From: an uncultured Anaerolineae bacterium
Lineage (GTDB): Bacteria; Chloroflexota; Anaerolineae; Aggregatilineales; Phototrophicaceae
NCBI GenBank assembly: GCA_934216615.1
Contig: CAKQCB010000008.1
Span: 103,348 to 167,347 of the forward strand
Reading direction: 5' to 3'
DNA length: 64,000 nucleotides
Shown here: piece by piece, positions 25,843 through 33,927 of the stretch
Numbering within the stretch: position 1 is the stretch's first letter
How the letters are laid out: the number at the start of each line of letters is the position of its first letter
Position numbers and translations under genes: made by a program
Notes under the pieces: generated by a model
What the model was told of the DNA's origin: nothing
Database searches by the model: none
Seen by the model: only the letters and a program-made list of their open reading frames with translations

Positions 25843-27363
25843 TTATATCCTGACCGGTGACAGCGTCGGCACTGTGTGCGTCACAGGTTCGCCGATCAAA
25901 TTTTCAGCGATGATAGCTGAGGACAACACGCCCGGTAACCCTGCGCCGGGGTGTGTTCCCGCGCCGACGAAATATAGGTTATCAAACTCTTCTGATTGAT
26001 TGTGCGGTCTAAACCATGCCGACTGTGTGAGAACGGGTTGGAATGAGAACGCCGAGCCTTTGTAACTGCTGAGGACGTTCTGGAAATGCAGAGGATCAAT
26101 ATGATGTTCGGCGATGATGTTCGCTTGCAGGTCGGGTAGATAGTTGTCCTCAAGGAACTGCATGATCGCATTGCGATACGGTTGAGCGGCGGTTGTCCAA
26201 TCGACGTCTGCATCAAGATGTGGGACGGGCGCTAGGACATAGAAGCTCTCACCGCCTTCGGGCGCAACCGAAGGGTCTGTGATGCTAGGCATGTGCAGAT
26301 AGAGTGAGAAGTCATCGGCCAGCATCTTGTTGTTGAAGATGTCATCCAACAGACCCTTATAACGTTTGCCGAGGATGATATTGTGATGTGCCAGCCCTTG
26401 GTCACGGTATTGACGCTTGGTGCCAAAGTAGATCACAAACAGCGACATGCTATACTTCATGCGGTCAATCTTGTTATTGGTGTACTTGCGACGATATTGC
26501 TCGGGAATCAGGTTGCGATAGGTGGTGGCGACATCGGCATTAGAGACAACCTGATCAGCAGTATGCACCGTCCCATCAGACAGGCGAATCCCTGTCACAC
26601 GACGGCTTTTCTCATCGACCACTATTTCAGACACATCGGCATTGAGGCGAACTCGCCCGCCTAGTTCGTGAAAGAGTTTGCCCATCGCCTGTACTAACGC
26701 ACCCGTTCCCCCCATCACATAATGGATGCCCCATTCACGTTCCAAATAGTGGATCATGGCGTAGATCGACGGCGTATCAAAGGGATTGCCACCAATCAGC
26801 AGGGGGTGAAAGCTGAAGCATTGGCGTAGAAAATCATTTTTGACGAACTGTGATAGGTAGCCGTACACACTACGGTAGGATTGCATCTTGATCAGGTCCG
26901 GCGCGACCTTCAGCATGTCGGTGAAGTTGAGGAACGGTTTGTCTGCCAGCTCAACAAAACCCTTTTGAAAAATCGCTTTAGTGGTCGCCATGAATTTCTG
27001 ATAGCCGACTTTGTCGTCTGGGTTCCACGCTTCGATCTGCTTGAGGATGTATTCTTCATCGTTATTGTAATTGAAGGAACGGCCTTCATGATCGAAGATG
27101 CGATAGTACGGATCGCACGGGACAAACTCGACGTAATCTTCACGGCGTTTGCCTGCGGTTGCCCACAGATCATCGAACATAAAGGGGGCGGTGATGACCG
27201 TAGGGCCACCGTCAAATTTAAAGCCGTTGATGTCATAGACATAGGCACGACCGCCGAGCTTATCTCGCTTTTCAAATATCTCAACGTTATGACCTTTGGC
27301 CGCCAAGCGAATGGCCGTTGCGAGGCCCCCAAATCCGCTGCCAATAACGATAATCTTAGACAT
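25843..27363 (-). CDS. crtI: Phytoene desaturase CrtI
   Basis: I use the ATG at 27363 ([21 protein letters not shown]) because the dinucleotide-binding motif GSGFGG must lie at the N-terminus; a longer frame would add 37 unlikely residues. The 506-residue FAD enzyme shows the CrtI family features: [25 protein letters not shown], and the C-terminal [22 protein letters not shown]. It carries out successive desaturations of phytoene to lycopene. It lies between crtB and the cyclase on the same strand. Confidence 0.92.
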   Translation of the reverse strand: MSKIIVIGSGFGGLATAIRLAAKGHNVEIFEKRDKLGGRAYVYDINGFKFDGGPTVITAPFMFDDLWATAGKRREDYVEFVPCDPYYRIFDHEGRSFNYNNDEEYILKQIEAWNPDDKVGYQKFMATTKAIFQKGFVELADKPFLNFTDMLKVAPDLIKMQSYRSVYGYLSQFVKNDFLRQCFSFHPLLIGGNPFDTPSIYAMIHYLEREWGIHYVMGGTGALVQAMGKLFHELGGRVRLNADVSEIVVDEKSRRVTGIRLSDGTVHTADQVVSNADVATTYRNLIPEQYRRKYTNNKIDRMKYSMSLFVIYFGTKRQYRDQGLAHHNIILGKRYKGLLDDIFNNKMLADDFSLYLHMPSITDPSVAPEGGESFYVLAPVPHLDADVDWTTAAQPYRNAIMQFLEDNYLPDLQANIIAEHHIDPLHFQNVLSSYKGSAFSFQPVLTQSAWFRPHNQSEEFDNLYFVGAGTHPGAGLPGVLSSAIIAENLIGEPVTHTVPTLSPVRI

Positions 27364-27520
27364 TCTGGTTTCCTTGTGAATAGAGCGATGATGAATTGTT
27401 GAATATAGGGTGCGCGGGCTGAACGTCGGTTGTGATGGCGTTTTTTCTGTCGCACAAATCAAGCTGTCCAGCAAGGCGCGCTGTCCCTGATATAAGATTT
27501 TTTAAGCGTGTTTCTTTCAT

Positions 27521-28498
27521 TTAAAGTTCAGTTGAAAATAATTCGCCCGCGTGACGACTGTTCCACCAGATGCGGGGGAGGCGCTTCAATTTGCCCCACA
27601 TTCCTACATGGGCACGGCGACGAAAAACGTCATAGTCGTTGGCTTCGATGTCGTCCAAGATCGCGCGGTACAACCCTGCGGCAGCGGCGATGGCGAAACG
27701 TCCATCCGAATTTAAGAGCGCAATCCCCGGTAAAGCTTCGTCATAGAGGGTATGCACCCGTTCGATCTGCAAGCGTATGAAGGCGCGCCAGCGGTCATCG
27801 ACTTGTCCCGAAGCAAGATCAGCTTCACTCAAACCGAACGCGGTCAGTTCTTCCAGCGGTAAATAGAGGCGACCCATGCGCCAATCTTCGCCAATGTCGC
27901 GCAGGATATTGGTTAGTTGGAGCGCGACGCCGAGCTTGATGGCATACGGAACGGCATCACGATTTTCAAAACCGATGATGTGCATGGACATCAGCCCAAC
28001 CGTAGAAGCCACGCCATAGCAGTATTCGGTCAGTTCTGCAAAAGTTTGATAACGGATTTGGGTGCGGTCACGAGTGACGCCCGTGATTAACTGATCGGAA
28101 TAACCTTTCGGAATACGATAGCTAGCTTGGGCATCTGCCCAAGCCAATGGCACCGGATCATGGGCCGCGGGATGCGGGTTGCTCAAGCGGGTGCGCCAGT
28201 TAGCAAACACGGTTTCGGCATCCGCCATACCGCGCGTTTTGTCCACTAAATCATCTGTTGAACGGCAAAAGGCATACAAAGCTTGTACAGCGCGTCGTTT
28301 TTCTTTGGAAAGTAATTGAGATGCTAAATAGAAAGTGCGGCTGTTCGTCTGGGTAACACGCGCGCAGTAACGGTAGGCGCTATCCAGAGCTTCAGCATCC
28401 GACTCGACAGCTTTTTCAATTGTCGGGCTGGTGAGTGCTTCATGCGCCCAAGCCAGCAGGCGGTACTCCCAAGTTGCGGACTGAATGCGAATGGCCAT
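27521..28498 (-). CDS. crtB: Phytoene synthase CrtB
   Basis: The 325-residue enzyme shows squalene/phytoene synthase signatures: RTFYLASQLLSKEKRRAVQALYAFCRSTDDLVD, with the first Asp-rich motif, and LGVALQLTNILRDIGEDWRMGRLYLP, with the second NILRDIGED. The reaction condenses two geranylgeranyl diphosphates to phytoene. About 35 residues before the family core are unusual. A good promoter (TTGACA-17-TATTCT at 28531-28559) lies just upstream, overlapped by an inverted repeat shared with carH. Confidence 0.92.
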   Translation of the reverse strand: MAIRIQSATWEYRLLAWAHEALTSPTIEKAVESDAEALDSAYRYCARVTQTNSRTFYLASQLLSKEKRRAVQALYAFCRSTDDLVDKTRGMADAETVFANWRTRLSNPHPAAHDPVPLAWADAQASYRIPKGYSDQLITGVTRDRTQIRYQTFAELTEYCYGVASTVGLMSMHIIGFENRDAVPYAIKLGVALQLTNILRDIGEDWRMGRLYLPLEELTAFGLSEADLASGQVDDRWRAFIRLQIERVHTLYDEALPGIALLNSDGRFAIAAAAGLYRAILDDIEANDYDVFRRRAHVGMWGKLKRLPRIWWNSRHAGELFSTEL

Positions 28499-28530
28499 TG
28501 CGGTACTCCTTGTAGAAGAAATCTAGACAA

Positions 28531-28559
28531 AGAATACTGCACAACCAACATGATGTCAA
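28531..28559 (-). promoter_or_regulatory. Sigma-70 promoter of the crt operon
   Basis: On the minus strand TTGACA (28559-28554), a 17-nt spacer, then TATTCT (28536-28531) precede crtB. The -35 overlaps the left arm of the 28558-28601 inverted repeat, so a bound repressor would block it. Confidence 0.65.
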
Positions 28560-28601
28560 GGTTTTGTCCAATATTACGTAGAGGATAACTGGACAAACCT
28601 T
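28558..28601. promoter_or_regulatory. Probable CarH operator (inverted repeat)
   Basis: AAGGTTTTGTCCA (28558-28570) and TGGACAAACCTT (28590-28601) form an almost perfect inverted repeat between the divergent crtB and carH genes. Its position over the crtB -35 fits repression by the adjacent MerR/B12-type regulator in the dark. Binding is inferred. Confidence 0.55.
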
Positions 28602-28650
28602 CATTTTGTATGTAGGATAAGGGCTGACGACATCACTTTAAGGAAGTAAG

Positions 28651-29634
28651 ATGAGCCAGTCCCAGTATGACCTTATGGCAAATGAAGACCCGCTTTTTAA
28701 CATTGGCGCTGTATCGCGGATGACTGACATTTCCGAGACGACTCTTCGCGTATGGGAACGCCGTTACGACTTTCCTAAGTCGGCGCGGACAACAGGTGGA
28801 CACCGTCTTTACTCGCAACGTGAAGTGATGCGTATCCAGTGGGTCAAACAGCGTATTGACGAAGGGATGCAGATCAGCCAAGCGATCCGCGCCTTACAGA
28901 ACGCCGAACGTGAAGGCGAAGGGTTACAACCCTCATTGGCTCCTCAGCCTTTTGCGCGACGTGAAGGCGAGGGGGATCCGCTTGAAATCTTCCACCATCG
29001 TTTATTTGAAGCTCTGCTTCAGCATGATGCTGACAAGGCGAATCAAGTCTTGTCTGAGGCATTGGCCGTGTATCCACTTGAATTTTTAATTCTGGATGTG
29101 ATCGGCCCAACGCTTCATGCCGTAGGCGAAGCGTGGAGCGAAGGACGGGCGAATGTCGCGACGGAACATTTCGCCACGCATCATCTGCGCCATCATCTGC
29201 TCATGTGGATGCGCACTGGCCCGCCCGCGTATCAAGTGAATCCTGTGGTGTTGGCGTGTGCGCCGGGTGAACTGCATGAAGGCAGTCTGCTCATGTTGGC
29301 GGTGCTGCTACGCCGTTTGCGCTGGCCGGTGGTCTATTTGGGACAGACCATGCCGTTATCCGACCTCGCCTCTTTTGTAAAAGACATCGAAGCGACGCTC
29401 ATTGTCTTTGTTGCCATGACCGAGGAACCCGCGCGCACACTGGCCGAATGGCCTCACTGGTTAATAGAAACATCACGCTCAAAACGGCCGATCGTCGGGT
29501 TTGGCGGGCGCGTGTTCGTAGAACAGCCGGAACTGGCGGATCAGATTTCGGGGATATATCTGGGAAACACCTTGCAAGAAGGTGTGAAGACGATCAATCG
29601 CATCCTGCACGAGATGAATCCACTGCTACGGTAG
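28651..29634 (+). CDS. carH: CarH-like B12-dependent photoreceptor repressor
   Basis: The 327-residue protein has a MerR-type helix-turn-helix at residues 15-70 (FNIGAVSRMTDISETTLRVWERRYDF...GGHRLYS). A four-helix B12-binding cap carries W162-x9-Glu172-His173, the CarH signature for adenosylcobalamin light sensing. A Rossmann-like cobalamin domain carries GELHEG, where His209 is the likely cobalt ligand. CarH tetramers repress carotenoid genes in the dark and fall apart when light breaks the Co-C bond. It is divergent from crtB with a shared inverted repeat between them, and has a good ribosome site (AAGGAAG). Confidence 0.88.
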   Translation: MSQSQYDLMANEDPLFNIGAVSRMTDISETTLRVWERRYDFPKSARTTGGHRLYSQREVMRIQWVKQRIDEGMQISQAIRALQNAEREGEGLQPSLAPQPFARREGEGDPLEIFHHRLFEALLQHDADKANQVLSEALAVYPLEFLILDVIGPTLHAVGEAWSEGRANVATEHFATHHLRHHLLMWMRTGPPAYQVNPVVLACAPGELHEGSLLMLAVLLRRLRWPVVYLGQTMPLSDLASFVKDIEATLIVFVAMTEEPARTLAEWPHWLIETSRSKRPIVGFGGRVFVEQPELADQISGIYLGNTLQEGVKTINRILHEMNPLLR

Positions 29635-29678
29635 TTATGGGGGGATGTCTTAAGAGGCCAACGAATTATTTAAATAGA

Positions 29679-29707
29679 CGTGTCCTACTTGCTTGGACAC
29701 GTTTTTT
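29679..29707 (+). terminator. Rho-independent terminator of carH
   Basis: Stem CGTGTCC (29679-29685)/GGACACG (29695-29701) followed by TTTTTT. It ends 8 nt before a solitary CRISPR repeat. Confidence 0.8.
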
Positions 29708-29714
29708 GTTTATC

Positions 29715-29751
29715 GTTTTAATGCCTCAATCGGCGATCGTGCTATTTAAGC
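29715..29751 (-). repeat. Solitary CRISPR repeat, 4.2 kb from the array
   Basis: All 37 positions match the array repeat except C to T at plus-strand position 5 (GTTTTAATG). It carries CGGCGATCG, the form found in the bulk of the array, and not the CGGCAATCG of the oldest repeats. No second repeat is next to it. If processed like the array (minus-strand RNA), the sequence in the guide position would be the carH terminator hairpin. Confidence 0.9.
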
Positions 29752-29812
29752 TTCTAAATAAGACTTACCAGAAAACACATTCTGTTAACAATACAAGGAA
29801 GGCTGAGGGGAA

Positions 29813-30295
29813 ATGACACAAAGAATACCCTTACCAATACGATATTCAGGCGGTAAATCAACATTAGCCCAATGGATTGTTTCATTCATGCCAAAGCACA
29901 CCGTCTATGTCGAGCCATTCGCAGGTGGTGGTTCTGTGTTCTTCAGCAAGCCTCCCTCAGAGCTCGAGGTTATCAATGATCTCAATGGCGATATCGTGAA
30001 CTTCTTCAGGGTGCTGCGTGAGCGTGGCGATGAGCTTATTGAAGTCATCAAGAACACCCCCTACAGCCGTGAAGAATGGCGTGCCGCCCATAACTTGGAT
30101 ATCGCAGATCCACTTGAACGTGCGCGCCGACTTTTCATCCTGTCGTGGCAAAGCTATGGCAGCTATGGTGGCGGGAAAAAGAATGGGTGGCGTACTACCA
30201 AATCGGTCGGGTTTTCTACTCCGGTTGAGAACTGGGGAAACCTGCGGCGCCTCGAATTAGCGCGGGACAGGCTCAAAATGGCGTGCAATGAATAA
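29813..30295 (+). pseudogene. Truncated D12-class adenine-N6 DNA methyltransferase
   Basis: The 160 codons encode the N-terminal part of a Dam/D12-class methylase: RYSGGKSTLAQWIVSFMPKH, the SAM-binding VYVEPFAGGGSVFF, VINDLNGDIVNFFRVLRE, and a partial target-recognition region (NGWRTTKSVGFSTP). Family members are about 270 residues with a catalytic DPPY near residue 180-190, which is absent here. The frame ends where it meets a truncated RecA-like gene tail to tail. It should be inactive. A good ribosome site (GAGGGG) remains. Confidence 0.8.
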
Positions 30296-30625
30296 ACGTT
30301 CCAATTGCACTCCACAGCTAACCGCAAAATCAGCGTCAAAAGTAGACGTGGTGTCGATGTACACAACGTATCGTTTATTAGATTGCGCCTCAGCCATAAT
30401 ATGATAGGTAAGGCTTGTCATTCCCGAAGTCGGCTTCCCCCATATTTCAGTAACTTTGCTTGAAGGAATTCCGCCATCTAAAAGTGCATCCAAAGCCAAG
30501 AAACCACTTGAAATACGCGCCTGAGGCGCGTTGGTTGGGATGCCTTGTTGGATGACTTGTGTTCCCCATCGTTGTTGCAAGTTGAGTAACAAATCATCGA
30601 GTTCAGTCACCTGCAATGTTTTCAT
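30257..30625 (-). pseudogene. Truncated RecA-like (ImuA-type) protein
   Basis: The 122 codons read as the N-terminal RecA-like core: SSGFLALDALLDGGIPSSKVTEIWGKPTSGMTSLTYHIMA. The P-loop is altered (GKPTSGMTS; the usual Lys is Met), followed by YVVYIDTTSTFD and VQLERLFIARHFEP. Non-canonical P-loops are common in ImuA-type accessory proteins of mutagenic repair. The 3' part is missing at the junction with the truncated methylase. Two GTTCTGTTT motifs, 25 bp apart (30665-30673 and 30690-30698), lie upstream and could be remnants of a damage-response operator. Confidence 0.65.
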
Positions 30626-30881
30626 AATGACAAGACTATATTACAAGAAAGAAATAAAACAAACGTTCTGTTTAATGATTAAAACACTTGTTCTGTTTCT
30701 TGCAAGGTACAATACGTTATAAAGGGGTTAGGAGTTGGGATGGAGTGAGTTTTACTTACAATAAAAGTGACTCAAAGAAGGGTTAACTTTAATGTTTATA
30801 GAAAGTATCTTCTGGCAAACGTCGATTAACCATCGCTAAAGAGGGGATACAGAAAGTCGTTTATGGAAAAGGGGATTATAA

Positions 30882-31297
30882 ATGTTAATTAAAGAAAATG
30901 AATGGCTGCAAATCCTTCAATATAACGTAGAAAAGTAATAGATTATTGGCAAGCAATATCCCCTGATGGGGATATCATTAACCTAACCAATTCAGAAGAA
31001 TATGCATGGGAACTGTGTTCTCAGCACCAATATGAACAGCTCGCAGATGCCATGAAAACTGGTGTACATCATATCAGATTTTCAAAGGTGAATAGCGTGA
31101 TTAAAGCGGTCGATGTCGATGCCCTCGCGTTCAAAATGTGTTACATCCAACTCTCGTTGAGAGGGATTCCCCCCAAAGTCGTTCATGGCAATACGCTCAG
31201 CCTAAAAGCCTTCGATTCATTCGTGAGGAAATGGAACATGTCAATGAAGATTACTAGAATAAGCAACACCTTGACAACTATTACAATGACCTTTTAA
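30882..31297 (+). pseudogene. Frameshifted small gene of unknown function
   Basis: An ATG at 30882 with AAGGGG upstream reads MLIKENEWLQILQYNVEK and stops at 30936. The adjacent frame, open from 30926, continues as IDYWQAISPDGDIINLTNSEEYAWELC...FDSFVRKWNM to 31297. Joined at the AAAA run near 30931-30934, they make one protein of about 137 residues. One missing or extra base would explain the break. No family recognised. Confidence 0.45.
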
Positions 31298-32433
31298 TTC
31301 ATTGTAATAGAGACCCTTTGTAGGTCTACATTATGATAGAATCTCATGCCATCTTGATCCCCGTAAAGTAAACACATAGGCGTTCCTGGATAGTTGATTC
31401 TTAAACTCACTATATCATACCGCCCCTCTTCAGCAGGTAAATTTATTGTATTTTCAGTAAGAGAAAATTCACTATCTTTTGAAATCATTAAATATTGAAT
31501 CGCATCCGTAATATAATTATTTTCTTGTTGATAATCTAACAATGTAAGTAAAGCAACTGGCTGATCATGAGGAGTAGGTATTACTTCTGTACCATCTGGC
31601 AAAATTCTTGTGATCACAGAATTCCCAAGCCAAGTGTAGAATTCCAATTCATCTTGGTTAATAGTGAGAGGAAGAGTTGTATTTGGCCAATTCCAAGTTG
31701 ACAGTTCTCGATTACTCAAACTTAAAATTAAAGGGATTGAAGAACCTTCACCCGTCATGTGATATATTGTTGGTGCCAAATCATAAGTGCGGATAATTTC
31801 GACTTCACCCGAGCCAACAATTAAAGTAAAACGCATTGCAGTATTTGCAATATGCCCCCTATCATTTGGCTCATCTTCAACATTATATAGAGCAAGCACA
31901 ATTAAATCATGTACACCATTACTGAGTGAAGGCAAGTTAAATTGAATTTCTATATTTGAGCCCGGCTCGAGTTGAAAATCACTAAATTGACTGAATGAAT
32001 GGAGTTCTATATCTATGCTAGTAAATACATTTGAAAGTTGACGTTCATCTAAAATTGCAATCAAACGAACGTTTAGTGTAGTCACGTTTTGACTTGTTTC
32101 AGGATACCACATGTGAAAACTTGGAGTAATCTCTTGTTCAGGTGATAGGGCATAAGTATATGCACCCACTGGAGTGCCAGCGTTCTCTAAGATGCTGATA
32201 GCAACGCCCGAAGGACGTAAAGGAGTAGAAGATACAAATTCATCCCAAGACGGTGCAGCTTCCGGTACGTAATCCCCACAGATACTTGTTCCTGAAGGAT
32301 ATGTAAGACCGATACTTTCCCAAGAAAATTGAATAGTTTCGTAGTTGTTATTTAGTAAAATTTGGTTGACAAATGTATATGCTATAAAAAAAATGATAGC
32401 AAGAATTCCAGCAATTGTAAGTTTATTTAACAT
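31294..32433 (-). CDS. Exported membrane-anchored protein of unknown function
   Basis: The 379-residue protein starts with MLNKLTIAGILAIIFFIAYTFVNQILL, a signal anchor, and the rest is extracytoplasmic in character. It is rich in beta-type segments such as LEPGSNIEIQFNLPSLSNGVHDLIVLALYNV and contains CGDY and a late PMCLLYGDQ with paired cysteines. No catalytic motif seen. Strongly AT-rich compared with the carotenoid cluster. It may form a unit with the small exported protein upstream, separated by 152 bp with no feature that I can name. Confidence 0.6.
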   Translation of the reverse strand: MLNKLTIAGILAIIFFIAYTFVNQILLNNNYETIQFSWESIGLTYPSGTSICGDYVPEAAPSWDEFVSSTPLRPSGVAISILENAGTPVGAYTYALSPEQEITPSFHMWYPETSQNVTTLNVRLIAILDERQLSNVFTSIDIELHSFSQFSDFQLEPGSNIEIQFNLPSLSNGVHDLIVLALYNVEDEPNDRGHIANTAMRFTLIVGSGEVEIIRTYDLAPTIYHMTGEGSSIPLILSLSNRELSTWNWPNTTLPLTINQDELEFYTWLGNSVITRILPDGTEVIPTPHDQPVALLTLLDYQQENNYITDAIQYLMISKDSEFSLTENTINLPAEEGRYDIVSLRINYPGTPMCLLYGDQDGMRFYHNVDLQRVSITMN

Positions 32434-32585
32434 CTCTTTGCCTAATTATAGTTGTTTAAACACCTTATTAACTTTCCATCTTATATCATCAAATTGAGAA
32501 AAAGTTGTAGACTACACATAACATAGCCTATAACTAATACCGTTAACTTAAAACAGTTGCTAGATTATCTTTGAAGAACATGGAA

Positions 32586-33107
32586 TTACAGATTAACTCC
32601 GGCGATTACACTATTGTTCCAAGTCATTAATGAGGGATTACTTATACTGCCAATTGCTTCATTACTCCAATACGCTCCTGCTGTTGGCCAATCTCTAGCA
32701 ACCATTGCTGCAACACTGTCGTTAGCACCCGAAGATGATTTTGAAGAGGGACCAGCCGAAGCCACAAAAGAATTGTTGTTATACAAATATGCTGTAGTTG
32801 TTATTTGCCAAGTATAAATTGTACTTTGAACTTCAGTGCTAGCATGACCTTCTATGCGAAAATGCCACCAAACTAAACCGCTAGTAATAATCCCTTGTCC
32901 ACCACCTGGCAATGACTGTTGAACATTACTATTCGGACACATCTGGCCCGTGGGACATGTGGATTCGGTGTAATATACCGAATTTGTTATAGAACCTAGC
33001 GGCTCTTCATTGTTGTCTTGTGCACTGACAAAGGATGTGGACATGAAAAGTGCAAAAGTAAGGAAAAATACTCTAAAAAGTATGTGAGTGCGAAATTTAA
33101 TATACAT
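32586..33107 (-). CDS. Small secreted protein of unknown function
   Basis: The 173-residue protein has a signal peptide (MYIKFRTHILFRVFFLTFALFMSTSFVSAQ) and a mature part with two cysteines close together (STCPTGQMC), GGGQGIITSGLVWWHF and a serine-rich stretch. It looks like an exported beta-structured protein. The 370 bp upstream are AT-rich. Function unknown. Confidence 0.6.
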   Translation of the reverse strand: MYIKFRTHILFRVFFLTFALFMSTSFVSAQDNNEEPLGSITNSVYYTESTCPTGQMCPNSNVQQSLPGGGQGIITSGLVWWHFRIEGHASTEVQSTIYTWQITTTAYLYNNNSFVASAGPSSKSSSGANDSVAAMVARDWPTAGAYWSNEAIGSISNPSLMTWNNSVIAGVNL

Positions 33108-33430
33108 AAAAATTCCCTTCTTTAAAAGTTAGCTAAGGGCATACTAATTTTAAAGAATTTTTAATTAAGAAAGAATTACATTTCCGTAATTATAATACAT
33201 ATATATTATTTTTTAATTTATTTTTAACCTTAGTCTTGAAAAATTTGGATTATTGACCGTAACTAATGTAAAATCTCAATCGTTTTTAAAAGATTAAAAT
33301 GAATAAGAGATGAGAAACTATTGTAATTATCTGTAACAAATTTTTAGAGATATACAGTTAGAGAAGAGAATAGCCAAAAGAATATAGTACATATTGTTAT
33401 TCAAATGCAATCATAAACCTTTAAACAAAA
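33108..33430. other. AT-rich intergenic region, no gene seen
   Basis: Very AT-rich with long A and T runs and no convincing coding frame on either strand. It presumably holds the promoter of the secreted protein to its left (minus strand). Confidence 0.5.
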
Positions 33431-33461
33431 AAACACCCCGCTCATTGCGAGCGGGGTGTTT
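33431..33461 (-). terminator. Terminator of the SH3-like gene
   Basis: Perfect 13-bp stem AAACACCCCGCTC/GAGCGGGGTGTTT with a 5-nt loop, flanked by A and T runs. It is closely related to the duplicated terminators at 20915 and 24965. Confidence 0.85.
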
Positions 33462-33484
33462 GCATAAAAATTATTTAATTTTGC

Positions 33485-33877
33485 TTATTTGGACAAGCGC
33501 GCTATCACTTCACGGTACACATTAGCAACAGCTTCATGCAGATCAATAAGTTGCTGTAATTCATCACTCGTAATAGGCGCATAAATCGCGGGCGGGATTT
33601 CTGGCTCTGGCGGCTCAATCACTGAAAAACCGTCTACATATCCAGCGGCCACAAACGCATCTTTCCCGTCGAGTTTGATCTTGTACCACGTACTTCCACC
33701 GTTGTACTGACCGCCTTCAGTGGGGTTTTGGTAGTACCCGACGACCTCGCCACCTTTGAGCAATTTCACCTTTTCGGCATTCACATTAGGGAACCGACGT
33801 GCATTCACACCTAGCGGGTCGGAAATGATGATAGAAGCAACTGGAACAAAGTCTCCATAGTCATGCGGTTGTGTCAC
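33485..33877 (-). CDS. SH3-like (SH3b) domain protein
   Basis: I use the GTG at 33877 (VTQPHDYGDFVP) because AAGGAGGG sits 4 nt upstream. A longer frame exists, but its first codons come from degenerate CRISPR repeats and are not a real N-terminus. The product of about 130 residues reads SDPLGVNARRFPNVNAEKVKLLKGGEVVGYYQN...STWYKIKLDGKDAFVAAGYVDGF, the bacterial SH3 (SH3_3) pattern, then a helical tail. Its promoter region adjoins the oldest end of the CRISPR array. Confidence 0.65.
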   Translation of the reverse strand: MTQPHDYGDFVPVASIIISDPLGVNARRFPNVNAEKVKLLKGGEVVGYYQNPTEGGQYNGGSTWYKIKLDGKDAFVAAGYVDGFSVIEPPEPEIPPAIYAPITSDELQQLIDLHEAVANVYREVIARLSK

Positions 33878-33927
33878 CGTACCCTCCTTAATATAACTTC
33901 GCACCGCGCTCAGCAATGCCGCTTTGG

